Positions 22,111 through 33,800 of a stretch of DNA of 64,000 nt are shown here, one piece after another. Position numbers and translations under genes: made by a program. Numbering within the stretch: the stretch's first letter is position 1; every line of letters starts with the position of its first letter. The notes beneath the pieces were generated by a model that was given only the letters and a program-made list of their open reading frames with translations, was not told the origin of the DNA and searched no databases. This DNA is from Larix kaempferi (taxonomy: Eukaryota > Streptophyta > Pinopsida > Pinales > Pinaceae). Location of the stretch: positions 25,601,501 through 25,665,500 of the forward strand of contig BSBM01000370.1 of assembly GCA_027924585.1 (NCBI GenBank). The letters run 5' to 3'.

Positions 22111-22943
22111 TTATTATTTGGCACCTATATAAGTGTAATAACAAGAGAAATCTACAAATAATTAACAACAAAAATGAAAAGCATTAACATAACTAAACAA
22201 CAAGCCAACAATACCTCCTTTCTTCCTTTGTCTTCAAGCTTTTGATATACAAGGAGACACCACCGTCATTACCAAGCCCCTACTCTAATTCTTCACTTCA
22301 CTCACTTCTCAAATCCTCTAACACCCAACTCACCAATTGCCAAATGAAATGGAGATAAAACTCATTTATATAGAAATAAGCGAGATCTCTCATACAATAA
22401 AATACAATATTTGTCTAACTCACTCTACGACAAGTTCAACAACAATAAAATATTGGAGTTAGTTAGATCTAACTAAGGATGGTTGACAAGTCAATTAGAT
22501 GAAGTGGAGTATTTTCTCTCCTCCAAAAATAGGATGAACTAGTTCAAAGTCCCTTTGACTCTCAACAAGATGAAACAAGGTGTGAACAAGACCAGTCAAA
22601 GATGCAATTGGACCCCCTAGAGGATAAGGTTAGGTGAATGAATAAGTGTGAATGGATGGAATGGTCAAAAAGAATAAGGGTGCATGCATTGCCAACCTCT
22701 CAAAACAAGTACAAGCTCAACCACCTCCTCCAAATGTGTGCCCAACAAATTTATAAAAAGGGCAGCCATAAATTTATATTTTTTTAAAAATAATTTAAAA
22801 AAAAAAAAGAGTTGCCTCAACATATGTGCCAAAATGGGACGTTGCCCTCATGTGGCGTACCGCATGGAACATGAAGTTGCATTCCCTAATGAAAGATTAC
22901 AACATTTTAAGATGAAACTTAGGGAATGAGGACCCAATGAAGG
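22111..22943. other. Non-coding stretch
   Basis: AT-rich, with a TATATAAG at about 22127 and a poly-A run at about 22796-22808. It could hold part of an old LTR but no paired boundary was found. The 81-aa frame at 22684-22929 has no recognisable domain. Confidence 0.3.
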
Positions 22944-22951
22944 TTTATAAC

Positions 22952-24221
22952 CTATGATACCAGACACGTCCATATAGGCCATCGTGTCTCATGTCATCGT
23001 GTCAGACACGGACACGTCCTGACACGGTGTTGGACACGTGTTTTGGATGTGTCATGTTTTAGGACACATCCAAAAAAACATGTCTGACACCATGTCAGGA
23101 CGTGTCCCAAAAACAGGACACCGTGTCCTAAAAACAAGACACAGTGTCCCAAAAACAAGACACCATGTCTCTAAAATAGGATACTTCTAACCCAAAAAAC
23201 ATTAAAAAAAACAATTTTACCCTCATTCATTCACATTTTCAATGAGGCTCGAGCTCTAAGAGAGGTTTTTTTTGTAGGTGAAGAGCATTACAAGGTTTTC
23301 CATCATGATCTACCCCTTTTGGTATTTTCCAATGGCATTTTGACATCTATGTAATACATTTTGGTTTTGATGACTTAATGAGAAATATGATTCCAACATC
23401 TATGTAATGGAACATTTTGATTTTGATGACTTAATGAGAAATTTTATGAGTCTGTGAGAACCCACTGCACTGATGGATTTATAGCCCCCCATGTTTGTCA
23501 TCCTTCTCTGTCTGCAGTTTGTGATGTATTTTTATTATTCTTCCATATACATTTACATATTACATTGTTTGGCTCTTAGTTGTGATGCATTTTTATTATT
23601 CTTCCATGTACATTTACATATTACATTGTTTGGCTCTTAGCCTCTCAAATCAAGTCAGGGAGCACACCAGTAAGTATTATGTGGGGGCATATTCCACAAA
23701 CAACATCACAAGGGGATTCATTTCACACAGAGGAGGTTACCCCTTATTTCTATTCCTACCCATGACATTCAATCTAAGTGGCATCATCATTTGTAAGTGG
23801 CATAATCTAAAATATAAAGGGTGTTTAGTAATGGGAAAAGATAACAATAGGGTGTGGCTCCAATCTAATCAAATAGAAATAGTCCTATTTTGGTTGGCTT
23901 TCTTATGCCTCTCGCACGCATCCAATAGTGGGGGCAAGGGAAGCCAATCACCAGCCTTTTTCCCTTGTTTCAACAGTGGAATGAGACATGCATTGCGATT
24001 TGTGAATGTGTAATGTGTATTGATTATAATTTCTATTGAATATTTGTAAATCTTCTAGTTTCTACAAAAATTTGGATCTACGTGTCTATATTTTTTACAT
24101 ATATAATTTTAAATATATATATATATATAACATGTCCTCCGTCTCCTAATCCTAGGGGTCGCTGTGTCCGTGTCGGACACTCGTATTCCCGTGTCCTGTG
24201 TCCTCGTGTCAGGGGACTTAG
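22952..24221 (+). mobile_element. Non-autonomous hAT, CTAAGT family, 1270 bp
   Basis: A perfect 8-bp duplication, tttataac, lies at 22944-22951 and 24222-24229. The left end is CTATGATACCAGACACG; the right end read inward is CTAAGTCCCCTGACACGAGG, very close to the left end of the transposase-bearing hAT at 35130 (CTAAGTCACATGACACGAGG). The last 230 bp align with the 3' untranslated part of that element, including TTTCTATTGAATATTTGTAA, GTCTATATTTTT and the GGACAC-rich terminus. Another shared block is ACATCTATGTAATACATTTT...GACTTAATGAGAAATATG. Transposase is absent. Two internal tandem duplications have periods 53 bp (23343/23396) and 61 bp (23520/23581). Confidence 0.85.
23520..23640. repeat. 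60-bp tandem duplication inside the non-autonomous hAT
   Basis: Two copies of a unit starting TGTGATG(T/C)ATTTTTATTATT and ending GTTTGGCTCTTAG lie at 23520-23579 and 23581-23640. Beside them, 23582-24013 is an open frame of 143 residues with no recognisable domain; this 370-bp middle part is not seen in the transposase-bearing relative and could be captured DNA. Confidence 0.8.
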
Positions 24222-24229
24222 TTTATAAC

Positions 24230-26004
24230 ATATTAATATTAATAGGCCAATAATGTAGCACTCAACCTAAGGTTTGGGTTTAATTAATCAACAATAAAAA
24301 TATCCCAAACCACTTCGGCATGTTCACACATAGAAAAGGTGACATAATGAAATATGACAAATGAAAGGTTAATTATGAAAGAAAACCTATATGAATATGG
24401 ATGGCATGATTCATGTACCCTCTAGAAATGGGGATATGATGGAATATGAGTGTGATATGGTTATATGAGGGTATAAAGTGGAAATTTAATGAAATAACGA
24501 AGTCACCTAGGTACAACAATAGAAAGGTGATCAAAGCGGAGTGATATCAAGGAAAAACATTAGGAAAGTACACCACCATGAGGACACAAACAACCAAGAC
24601 CAAGATATGAACCCACCATGCAACAAGCAAGTGAAAGTAGTGTCTAGAACATCATGAGCAAGGGAAATAATAAGATCTCCCCAACAATGATCAACTAAAG
24701 AAAAGTTCATCCAACAAGATGAATATACATGATATGTAGCTGAAGCAACCCCACCAAAGATCTCCGCTTCAAAAATGTTGAAGAGGAGAAAAGTCTTCAT
24801 GAATATGTATATGCCCCCAAGTCCATCCAGTGCTCCAAATGTACCAGCTATCAATCACATCAATGTGATGAAAATCGCAATGTGAAACCTCATACAATAT
24901 GACGTGTGACAACACCTATGTGTTCACGATTAACACACTTGCGCAGAGACACATGCATATTTGTAACAAGCTTCAGTAATTCAGATTTTAGCCCATTAAT
25001 CTAGAGATTGATGCATAGGTTAAAGACTTCCAAAGCTAAGCTTGGTCACACCTACAAGTTTTTGTATTAAGTGAGGAACAAAAGCAACTAACTACCTTTC
25101 AAATAGGTTGCACCCAAATTCCTAAAACGAGGCTACTCATGCTACAACTCACATTTACAACAAAAAAATAGAAAACAAAAATTTAGCACATGAGTTGTCA
25201 TTAAGCTCACCGACCATATAGATGATGAAAGGAAATTACAAATGAAGCAAGACTTCCAAGTTGCATTACATGGGGTGTTTTGAAATATAGACAAGTAGAC
25301 AATATATAGGTGACCTAAGATTGGTTGGAAAACTTTATATAGGTCATCAACTAAGAACAACAATGAAATTATTATGGGCAAGTTGACCTCTTGATGATGC
25401 TTTGATGTGATTTTATGCATTAAAGCCAAACAAGTTGTTTATCACTTGAACATTTTACATAATTAATAGATTCTCGTTTGTGTAAGAAGATTGATAGCTA
25501 CTTTTTTATGATTTCACCCTTGTGTACAAATATGTTTGTCATGAGGAAGTTTAACTTGCAAAGGAAGGTTGGCTATTTCATATAGATTCACTACATATCA
25601 ATCAAGGTAGCCATGGTGAATGGCTGCACCATTTCTAAAATCTGCATACGGGAGTGTGTGCAAAAGGGTGAACTACTTATATACTTATAAACGTGTGTTC
25701 AAATAGACACTATATAAAATAAAAATACAGTAAAAAATTTCATTTTCATTTTATTTGGGGGTGATCCCCAACTCTAGGTCCAATTACAAGTGTCAACTAT
25801 TTATCATCATATATAACTTTGGAATCGCTTAACAAGCTACTATAAATTTTACAATATGATCACATCTAAATTTCATGGAGTTCTCAAAATTTTATCTAAA
25901 GAAAACTACCATATTGAATGGTAAACGTTTTCTAAAACGATTAAATGTTTATATTTCTTCAATTATTTGTAAAGCAATAAACATAAAGGTAAAATATCAT
26001 ATAC
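24230..26004. other. Intronic stretch without recognisable feature
   Basis: AT-rich non-coding DNA. The minus-strand frames at 24531-24854 and 25142-25429 give no recognisable domain and lack splice context. A (TA)n run is at 24112-24129, just inside the preceding element. Confidence 0.35.
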
Positions 26005-26145
26005 CTCAAAAGCATCTGAAGTAGAAAGAGTTGCATTATTGAGTGCTTGAAAAATCCCCTCCAACACAATAGGTAGTTGGGAGGACAAAACATGCAATTC
26101 AAATTGTGGACCAAGAATGCCTTCCATTCCTGATTTACACATCTC
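26005..26145 (-). CDS. RIF1: RIF1-like exon
   Basis: This minus-strand exon of 141 nt (47 codons, phase 0 at both ends) runs from ctacag|GAG ATG to GAG|gtatatg. It encodes EMCKSGMEGILGPQF, then LPIVLEGIFQALNN and STSDAFE. Aligned by eye with plant RIF1, it fits the segment that reads like K-x-V-C-N-L-G-V-W-C-I-S-x-Q-Q-F, followed by a helix and A-L-D-N-P and S-x-T-F-E, at matching spacing. The next exon, 4175-4351, supplies the A that completes the F-E-A motif. Similarity is remote for this exon alone; the order and phase of the three exons is what supports the call. Confidence 0.55.
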
Positions 26146-26252
26146 CTGTAGCTCCAATACAAATGGATTTGAAAGAAATTATATTAAAACTAGCAAAAAG
26201 GAAGTATGTTACTCAAAATAGTTAAAACATTACGAGTACAGGAGTTGCTTAC

Positions 26253-26312
26253 CTTAGAATTTGTGCATCTTACAAGCTCTACTAGAGAAAGAAGAATCTC
26301 AATTGCCATTGC
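26253..26312 (-). CDS. RIF1: RIF1-like exon
   Basis: This minus-strand exon encodes AMAIEILLSLVELVRCTNSK (20 codons), ending TCTAAG|gtaagc. The 3' splice site is either tttatag|AG or tttatagag|GCA; the second would keep phase 0 like the other exons. An 107-nt intron separates it from the exon at 26005-26145. It fits the RIF1 segment reading like L-E-S-L-V-K-L-I-x-T-T-K-M-K that precedes the next exon's C-N-L-G-V-W-like block. The preceding exon, expected to encode roughly 60-80 residues, was not found. Confidence 0.5.
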
Positions 26313-27586
26313 CTCTATAAACAAAATAACAAAAGAACAACATCAATTTCTACAAAACTTTGACTTTATTTATCATTATCTTAAAATAAATCTACATCGA
26401 TTGTGAAATATCCAATAAGAAAACATTTTGTATGCATGGAATTTCCTTAGATTCCAACGATGAGGTCGACGACCAAGTTTTTGCGATCTATTCTGCAACA
26501 TGAATGATCAACAAGGGAAATAAATTTGGCATTGTTGAGGAACTTACTATATGCCAAATAAAAGAATTAATCAAAAAAAATGAAAAACTAACGGACAGAT
26601 GTAAATAGTTGCATCATGAACCTTGTTAAACTAAAAGAATGATTAGGGACATGAAGTAAAACTAGTCAGGTATATGTTATGGACTACAAACCCTCACATT
26701 GAACACATGAAAATGGAAACTTAAAGGTTAACTACTATCCAAACCAATGTTACCTGAGGTTAGGGATGAGATCTAGAGGACAAGGTTCCAAGACAATTGG
26801 AGTACAGCCCATAGTTTTTATGAGAAGAGGAATAAGGACTACAAATAAATGAAAATGTAAAAACTATATATGAAGATCAAAAATTAAATATAGAAACTAC
26901 ATTTCTGTATTTTATTTGTCTAGATTATAATACTATAAAAGGTATAAAGATCAAGTTAAGTTAATATAAAAAGATGTGATGTACCATAAAGGAAGAACAG
27001 TTCATTTTCTAAATGGTCAAATAAGAAATCCATAAATGAACAAAATCATGATTTATAACACATGTTGTATATATCATGATGACATAGTCACCTCATAAAA
27101 TTATAGATTCATATTATTGAAAGTTAATATAAAATTCAAATAGTAGAAAAACTATTTATTCCATCATGCAATGTATATAAAAATGTGTGCGCACACACAA
27201 TATAATGCAGTGTTGCAAAGACGAAGAGAGTATTGATTGCATTATTCAATATCTGAAATGAGATACAAAGTCATGTCTCATCAAAGAGATTGAGTATAGT
27301 AGAAACCAACGTTCCACAAGTAGAAAAGCACATGCAACTAAAAACACTTTACCAAGTTACTTTATTTAAAACCAACTTAAAAGCGCTAAGATATATACAT
27401 AAGTAATTATGACCATTAGACTAATATTCTCTATCACCCACCTTTAATGATCAAGATGTGAAACAAGCATATATTCATTGAGAAGATTGACAAAAAAGTC
27501 TATAGTCTACTCTTGAGCAGCACAATGTTTAAACTCAAGCTCTACAGTCTCTACAAGTTGCCAAATAGAAATGCAATAAAAATCCA
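26313..27586. other. Intronic stretch without recognisable feature
   Basis: AT-rich; no convincing exon on the minus strand and no transposon terminus except a CAGTGTTGC word at about 27205 without a partner. A short alternating GTGTGCGCACACACA tract is at about 27184-27199. Confidence 0.35.
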
Positions 27587-28104
27587 TGTTGGAAACATTA
27601 GCATAATCTATATAGATGGCCACAACTCAACTATCATTAATTATGGTTCAGGCCATCTTTATTCTTTTCTTTCAATACTATGTATGGTTAAGGTCAACCT
27701 AGCCAAACTTGATATGTAAGCTCAATAACCCTCATGGGCTTGGGCTATGTGCCATTCCTTTGTAAGCCCATAACCACCTCTTGAAAGATGCCTCACTCTA
27801 GTTGTTTACAAATACACAACTCAAGATCTCATTGGTATCATCTCATCTTGTGATCTTCTTGATCAAAAAGACAAAGTGTCATAAGCCCAAGGGCAATTAA
27901 TTTTGGCATTCTCACTTGTAATGGACAATTGTCTCTTAGGGGAACTTATGTATTTCTATTTTTCAACACTTGTGCTTGGGTTTTACACTCTCTCTAGCGT
28001 GCACTAGACCCATCTCTCTCTATTGCACTTATTAGAGTCTATTTCACAATTTGGGTGAGATTTGGTTCCATCAATTCTTTTGTAGACCCCTATAAATCCC
28101 AACA
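27587..28104 (+). mobile_element. Ty1/copia 5' LTR
   Basis: It starts TGTTGGAAAC and ends ATCCCAACA, giving the TGTTGG...CCAACA inverted ends usual for copia LTRs. It is followed directly by the primer-binding site at 28105. Length is 518 bp. The start was chosen from the inverted-end match, so it is less sure than the end. No matching 3' LTR was found; the element is truncated downstream. Confidence 0.65.
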
Positions 28105-28117
28105 TGGTATCAAAGCA
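28105..28117 (+). promoter_or_regulatory. Primer-binding site, initiator Met tRNA type
   Basis: TGGTATCAAAGCA follows the LTR end directly. Plant copia elements typically have TGGTATCAGAGC here, complementary to the 3' end of initiator methionine tRNA; one base differs. Confidence 0.75.
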
Positions 28118-28385
28118 AGTGTGAGCCTTACCGTCTCAATTCTCTTGACTCATCTAAAAAATATTGGCTGGTGGTATCATAAATTACAGTGCAGAGCTAG
28201 GGTTTTCTTGGATCATCATTTTCTAGGATTTTGGTAGAAGTTCTAGAAGTATAAAGTTTAAACCCTAATTTATTTTTTGGATCTTATGAGGCCTTGTAGC
28301 ACCCAATGGGTCCATCATACAATGCACATCTTGTTGTGCACTCTTCATATTAATCCTTCACTTCACAAGAATGGCTTGTCGACTC

Positions 28386-29390
28386 TAAAGCTACGAAGCA
28401 TATGATGAATCACCAACACCTTCTCTCAAATTATCGACATCATCATAGTGGCGAGAAAGTGATTATTGGTGACAACTTAACTCTGCATGTTTCAAAATGT
28501 GGTGATGTTCTCAATGACACTGACAAATTTGGGGAAGTCCTTCATGTTCCAAGAATACAAGCCAATCTTCTCTCAAACCAATAAAAAAGTGGAATTCTCG
28601 CCAAATCGATTGGTAATAAAAAACATTGATGATGGTTTTAAGGTGGTTGACTTTGAATATTATGATTAATTTGACCATATGTACAAGTTGGGGAAGCCTA
28701 GTTCTCTTTCAATGTGAAATCTTAGTTCTCCTTCAACACAAAAAGGGTTTGTCACCATGTTGCCTAACACCAATGATACTAGCAAGTTGTGGCATCAACG
28801 TTTGGGACATACAAACTTTGGGTCCTTGCAACATACGAGCTGTTTGCAAATAATTCAAGACCTTCCACAAATTAAACCACCTAGTGGTGCTTGTGACGTA
28901 TAGCAAGGGAACATCATCAAAACATCAAGAGTCCTTTCTCAAAGAAAGACATGCATCTCAACCACTTGCAGTGGTTCAAAGTGATATTTGCAAGCCCGTG
29001 GCAACTAAATCTCCCAGGGAAGCTAAATACTTCCTTATTGTTACTAATGATTTTTCTTGTCTTACATGGACATCTCAACCACTTACAGTGGTTCAAAGTG
29101 ATATTTGCAATCCTGTGGCAACTAAATCTCCAAGGGAAGCTAAATACTTCCTTATTGTTACTAATGATTTTTCTCGTCTTACATGGACACATACTATTCA
29201 ATCAAAGGATGTTGGTTTTGGAATATTCAAGGATTTGGAACTACTAGTGGAGAATCAAATTAAGACAAAGATCAAGTGTCTCGAGACTTTGGTCATGGAG
29301 AAGTTTAATATAGTAGTACTTTGTATTAGAATTTCTAGATTTTTCACTGTGTTGGAGTTTAAGAATGTCCCAACGTTTTGATGGACTCTC
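28386..29390 (+). pseudogene. Ty1/copia pol fragment: protease, GAG-pre-integrase, integrase start
   Basis: Read in order: DSKATKHMMNHQ (protease active site, normally DSGAT, so the Gly is lost); HVPRIQANLLS; LWHQRLGHTNFGSL (the GAG-pre-integrase signature); and VVQSDICKPVATKSPREAKY with FLIVTNDFSCLTW (integrase core start). Gag is essentially absent, since only about 280 bp separate the primer site from the protease motif. Stops and frame changes are frequent. A 117-bp in-frame tandem duplication (28956-29189) doubles the integrase block. The frame decays after ENQIKTKIKCL, and the LINE at 29391 interrupts it. Copia pol resumes at 39196. Confidence 0.8.
28956..29189 (+). repeat. 117-bp tandem duplication in copia integrase
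   Basis: Units 28956-29072 and 29073-29189 are head to tail with few differences, both starting TCTCAACCACTT and ending CTTACATGGACA. 117 nt equals 39 codons, so the frame is kept across both units. Confidence 0.9.
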
Positions 29391-29608
29391 CACCCATCAT
29401 TAGGGGATCACATGGATGGGAGACTGCTCTGGGATCGCGTGATTGCATGTTGGGAGTGAGGCAGTAAGAGATCGGTGATCGAAGGAAGTGCAGCGAGAGT
29501 TTGGAACATTGCAACGAGGCAGGGCTGCGAATACGCAAGGGGAGGTAGCTGGAGAAGTGCAGATCCCGAGCTGAGGATCTGCCCATGAGGCTCCGCTCAA
29601 TCCTGACT

Positions 29609-30889
29609 ATGACTCTTGGGGGAGGATCGGATCCTCCTCCATCACCGACTCCCCCTGATATCTCTGCTTTCAAGCGAATGATTTAAGCTCAAGGAAAGAG
29701 ACCAACATCATCTAAACAGCAGAAATTTGTTAAAAAACTCGTTGGAATACCTACTATAGCTCTTCCAACTGAGCAGCCCTGCAAAACAGCTTTGAATCTC
29801 TCGGAGAAGGGCCTCATTGGACAGTTCACAGGTTTATGGCCATCCCCAAAAGCCATAGAATCATGGGTGCAGCAAAATTGGAAACCTCTCACTGCAGAAG
29901 ATATTAAAAGTTATCTAGTATGCAAGGGTTACTTTGTGTTTGTTATCGAAAGCACAACAAATCGAGATCTTATATTCTGAAATGGGCCCTATTTCATGGG
30001 ACCACAAGGTCTGTACCTGAACAAATGGACCCCGGATTTTGACCCCACCTAGGATATTCCTTCAGCGGTCACTATCTGGGTCAGGTTACCCCATCTCCCT
30101 TCACATTGTTGGAATCTAGAATCATTAGAGTCTATTGGGAATACTTTGGTACGATACATAGACAAGGCAAAAAAAAAGACCAATACACCTATGCACAGAT
30201 ATGTGTGGAAGTAGATCTTGAAGTAGGACTCCGAAAGCAATAAATCTAACTGTGATGGGCTGGGCCCACATCCAGAAGCTAGATTATGAATAGATTCCCT
30301 TTAAGTGCAGACACTGTCGTGAATATGGCCATTTTGCTCGCCATTGCAAAAAAAAGTTGAGGAAGAAACAGAAAAGCACCAAGGAGACCAGTGGAAACAA
30401 GTTCAAAAACAGGCAATGATAAAACCCATTTCCAAGACAAAAGGGAAAGGAAATCCTATTGGGACCACAAACCCCTCAACAGAGAAAGGTCATACAGAAA
30501 ATGCTCTCCCTAGGGCAAAAGCTACACAAAACCAATTTGAAATCCTAAGCACTTTGAATGAACAAACTACCCCAAAAGAAAACGAAGAGGGAGAACTACA
30601 AGAAGAAGGCGAGGAAAAACAACCGACTTCGCAGAAAGAGGTAACCTCTTCACCTTCATACGCAGAGATGACAAAAAGAAAACCTACGAAAGTGGTTTCC
30701 TCCTCAGAGGAAGACTTCTCGAAGAGATCATCAAAAAAAGCTGGTAGGAAATCTAACAAAGAAATAAGAGAAGAGGAAGCCAAAAGACATAAAATGCAAG
30801 GAAGCCAAGGAACCATGGACATGGCCTATGGCAAAAATACAAGACACATGACACCTAAAGGTGGTCCACCCCCATCAACCAGCAAGTAA
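29609..30889 (+). pseudogene. LINE ORF1 protein (DUF4283-like with CCHC knuckle), copy 1
   Basis: It begins MTLGGGSDPPPSP, parallel to MNVGGGPEALPSL in copy 2. The nucleic-acid-binding domain includes LSEKGLIGQFTGLWPSPKAI and NGPYFMGPQGLYLNKWTPDF. A zinc knuckle C-x2-C-x4-H-x4-C (FKCRHCREYGHFARHCKKK) lies at about 30300-30350. A charged, low-complexity tail (30344-30889) is rich in E, K and S. Broken by stops at about 29656, 29978, 30049 and 30288 and by frame changes at about 30235 and 30350. ORF1 proteins bind the element's RNA in cytoplasmic particles. The stop codon overlaps the ORF2 start as TAATG. Confidence 0.75.
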
Positions 30890-33800
30890 TGAATCTGGTC
30901 TCTTGGAACTACAGAGGCTTAGGCAGTCCCAACAAGCTTGAAGCAGTCAAATATCTCCAACAAATTGACATTCCATATATCCTCCTGCTCCAAGAGACCA
31001 AACTCGATGAAAAGGTTGTACTAACTATTGGAACGGAAAAATGGAAGAAGAATATAGGTTCAATTGTCAACGCTAGAGGAGCCTCCGGCGACCTTGCAAC
31101 CTTATGGTCTTCAGACAAATTCCAACTACATGGCTCCTTCGCCATGCAACACTGGATCTACACAGGCTCGTTCATATCCAAAGCAACAAACAAATCGCTC
31201 TCTTCAACCTGTATGTTCCTAATCTCTGTTAAAGATTGTTGGAAACTCCTAGAGGATTTCCTTGATGCATATGCTCCAAACAATATCATTTTAGCTGGCG
31301 ACATGAACATCACCCTTTCCACAACAGAAAAAAAGGGGGGAAATCACTAGAAAGGATATCTTCAGACCTCAAGTAGAGTCCATTATTCAGAGATGGGACC
31401 TCCTTGACATCAAACCCAAGAAGGGAAAATTTACTTGGTCCAATAAGCGATTAGGCAAAGGAAACATTATGGCCAAGTTAGACAGATTCCCTGTCCAAAG
31501 CAGTCTTTTGCCTGATGGGTAGACGATCATCTCAAATATCATGGTAAACTTGGCCTCGGACCACAAGCCAATCCAACTCCAAATCCACCAATCCAACTCC
31601 AAATCCAGGATAATGAAGATCTCGATCCAATCCCATTTAGATTCAGTCCCCAATGGCTAGATCACATCAGCTTCTGGGATATACTGGACAAATCCTGGAG
31701 TACCCCCATCTTAGGATCCCCGAGATATGTATGGGAACAAAATCTTATCAGAACCAAAAAGGCCCTAAAGGAATGGGCCAAATCTAATTGCCCTCCACCT
31801 TCTAATCCCAAAAAGAAAGTTGTGGATGATTTGGAACAGATCCAAATTGCAATGGATGACCATCCTATAGAATATACCACGCTGCGTAAAGAAGTTATGC
31901 ATCAAACCAAGGCCTACCAAGCCTTCTGTAAAGAAGAAGAATACTGGAGATTGAAATCTCGCAGCACTTGGCTCAAAGTCGGCGACAGGAACACTAATTA
32001 CTTCCACAAACAATCCGAAGTCAGGCACTCTATCAACTACATCTCTGAAATTAAAATGGAGGATGGTTCGATTGTCAAGGGACATGCAAATCTTAAAAGC
32101 GCGACTCATAACCATTTCTCCAAACTATACACAAAGGTCGATAACGTTGGGAAGAAGGAGAGCTAATTCTCCTTGAGCATATCCCAAAAAGCATCACAGT
32201 TGAAGATAATGCAGACATTCACAAGCCCTTCTCCGAGCAGGAAGTTTTCAATACCATCCTTTCCTTTGAACCTGACAAAGCACCTGGACCAGACGGCTAC
32301 TCAATACACTTTTACAAAGCATGCTGGCAATATATCAAAAAAGACTATATGAGAATGGTAAGGAATTTCCATTCAAAAGCAAAGATCGGAGAATGTACCA
32401 ACTCTACTTTCCAACCTCTTATTCCAAAAGAGACCAATCCCAGTTCCTTCGGCAGATTCAGACCAATCTCACTATGCAATGTATCATACAAGATAATATC
32501 CAAGATGTTGGCGAACAGAATGAAGCCTCTGCTCAACAAAATCATCTCAAACAACCAAGGAGGCTTCCTTGAAGGGAGACAAATCCTCGACAACGTCATT
32601 CTCGTCCAGGAAGCAATCCATTCTAGCAAAATTCGTAACGAAAAAGGTATGTTGATCAAGCTTGATATGGCCAATGCATTCCACTGTGTTAAGCACTCAT
32701 TCCTTTTTAAAATCATGAAAAGCTTTGGATTTGAGAAGACCTTTATAAGCTGGATCTCAGCATGCATAAAAGGACCTTGGATCGCTCCTTTAGTAAATGG
32801 CTGCCCATCTTATTTCTTCCAAACCACGCGTGAAATTCAACAAGGATGTCCCTTGTCTTCCTTCTTATACATCCTCTTGGTAGATTCCCTCAGCCGAAAG
32901 CTAAACTCAGACTTGAATACAAGTTCTCTGCCAGGCATCTACTTAACCTCTAACGCCATGCCTCTCAATCATACCCTCTTTGCCGATGACTCCCTCTTAT
33001 TGGGTGGAGGCTCTTCCATCATCGCTCGAAAATTTAAACAAAACTTGAATTGGTATTGTAACGCCTCTGGAGACAAGATCAACCTCCACAAGAGCATTGT
33101 CTACGGTTGGAACCTGAACAATGCCTCCATAGCCAATATCGGCAAAATACTTGGAATCAAAGTCCATAAACACTAGGACAAATTATTTATTTGGGACTCC
33201 CTATCATACAAAGATATTCAAATTCTGGAATTTGGGATGAAACGATAAATAAAATCAAAACCAAGATCAAAAGATGGGGAAGTCAATGGCTCAACAAAGC
33301 TTGAAAGACGATTCTAATGAATGCAGTCTTATCTGCGCTACCAATTTACCAATCCTCCATCCTCCTGGCACCAAAAAGAGTATCAGAACAGATCAGCAAA
33401 TTTCTGAGAGACTTCCTTTGGTCTGGAGGAAAAAACAATGAAAATAAACTCCACTTAGTAAATTGGGGAATCATAAAGCAGCCAAAGCTCTCAAGCAGCC
33501 TCCAAATTCACGACCCCCTCCAGGCAAACTTGGCGATGGGTGGTAAACTACTTTGGCAAATTATGCACAATAGAAATCACCGCATCAATCAAGTGCTAAG
33601 AAAGAAATATCTGTTGGGAAACAACCTGAGATGTCTTGATTGCAAGCCTACTTCCAAAGGATCCTCAATCTAGTTCTTGTGCAGAGCAGCATGGGATTTC
33701 TTCTCTCAAGAACGATAATGGGTCCCCGGAGATGGAAGGAAAATAGACATCATCACAGATAAAATCATGGGCAACAGATCGCTACAGAATATACAAGAAC

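Larger units (their letters stand above)
4352..26004 (-). other. RIF1: Giant intron (about 21.7 kb) of the RIF1-like gene
   Basis: On the minus strand it begins GAG|gtatatg at 26005/26004 and ends aacag|GCT at 4352/4351. Its content is almost all mobile DNA: a tandem-repeat patch, a hAT MITE, a 4.6-kb solo LTR, an RTE-like LINE split by another solo LTR, and a non-autonomous hAT, each described separately. That both exons keep an intact frame and splice sites suggests the gene is alive despite the load, but expression cannot be judged from the sequence. Confidence 0.5.

Noticed and set aside
27184-27215. CAGTGTTGC as a hAT terminus
   Set aside because: No matching inverted end or 8-bp duplication was found downstream.
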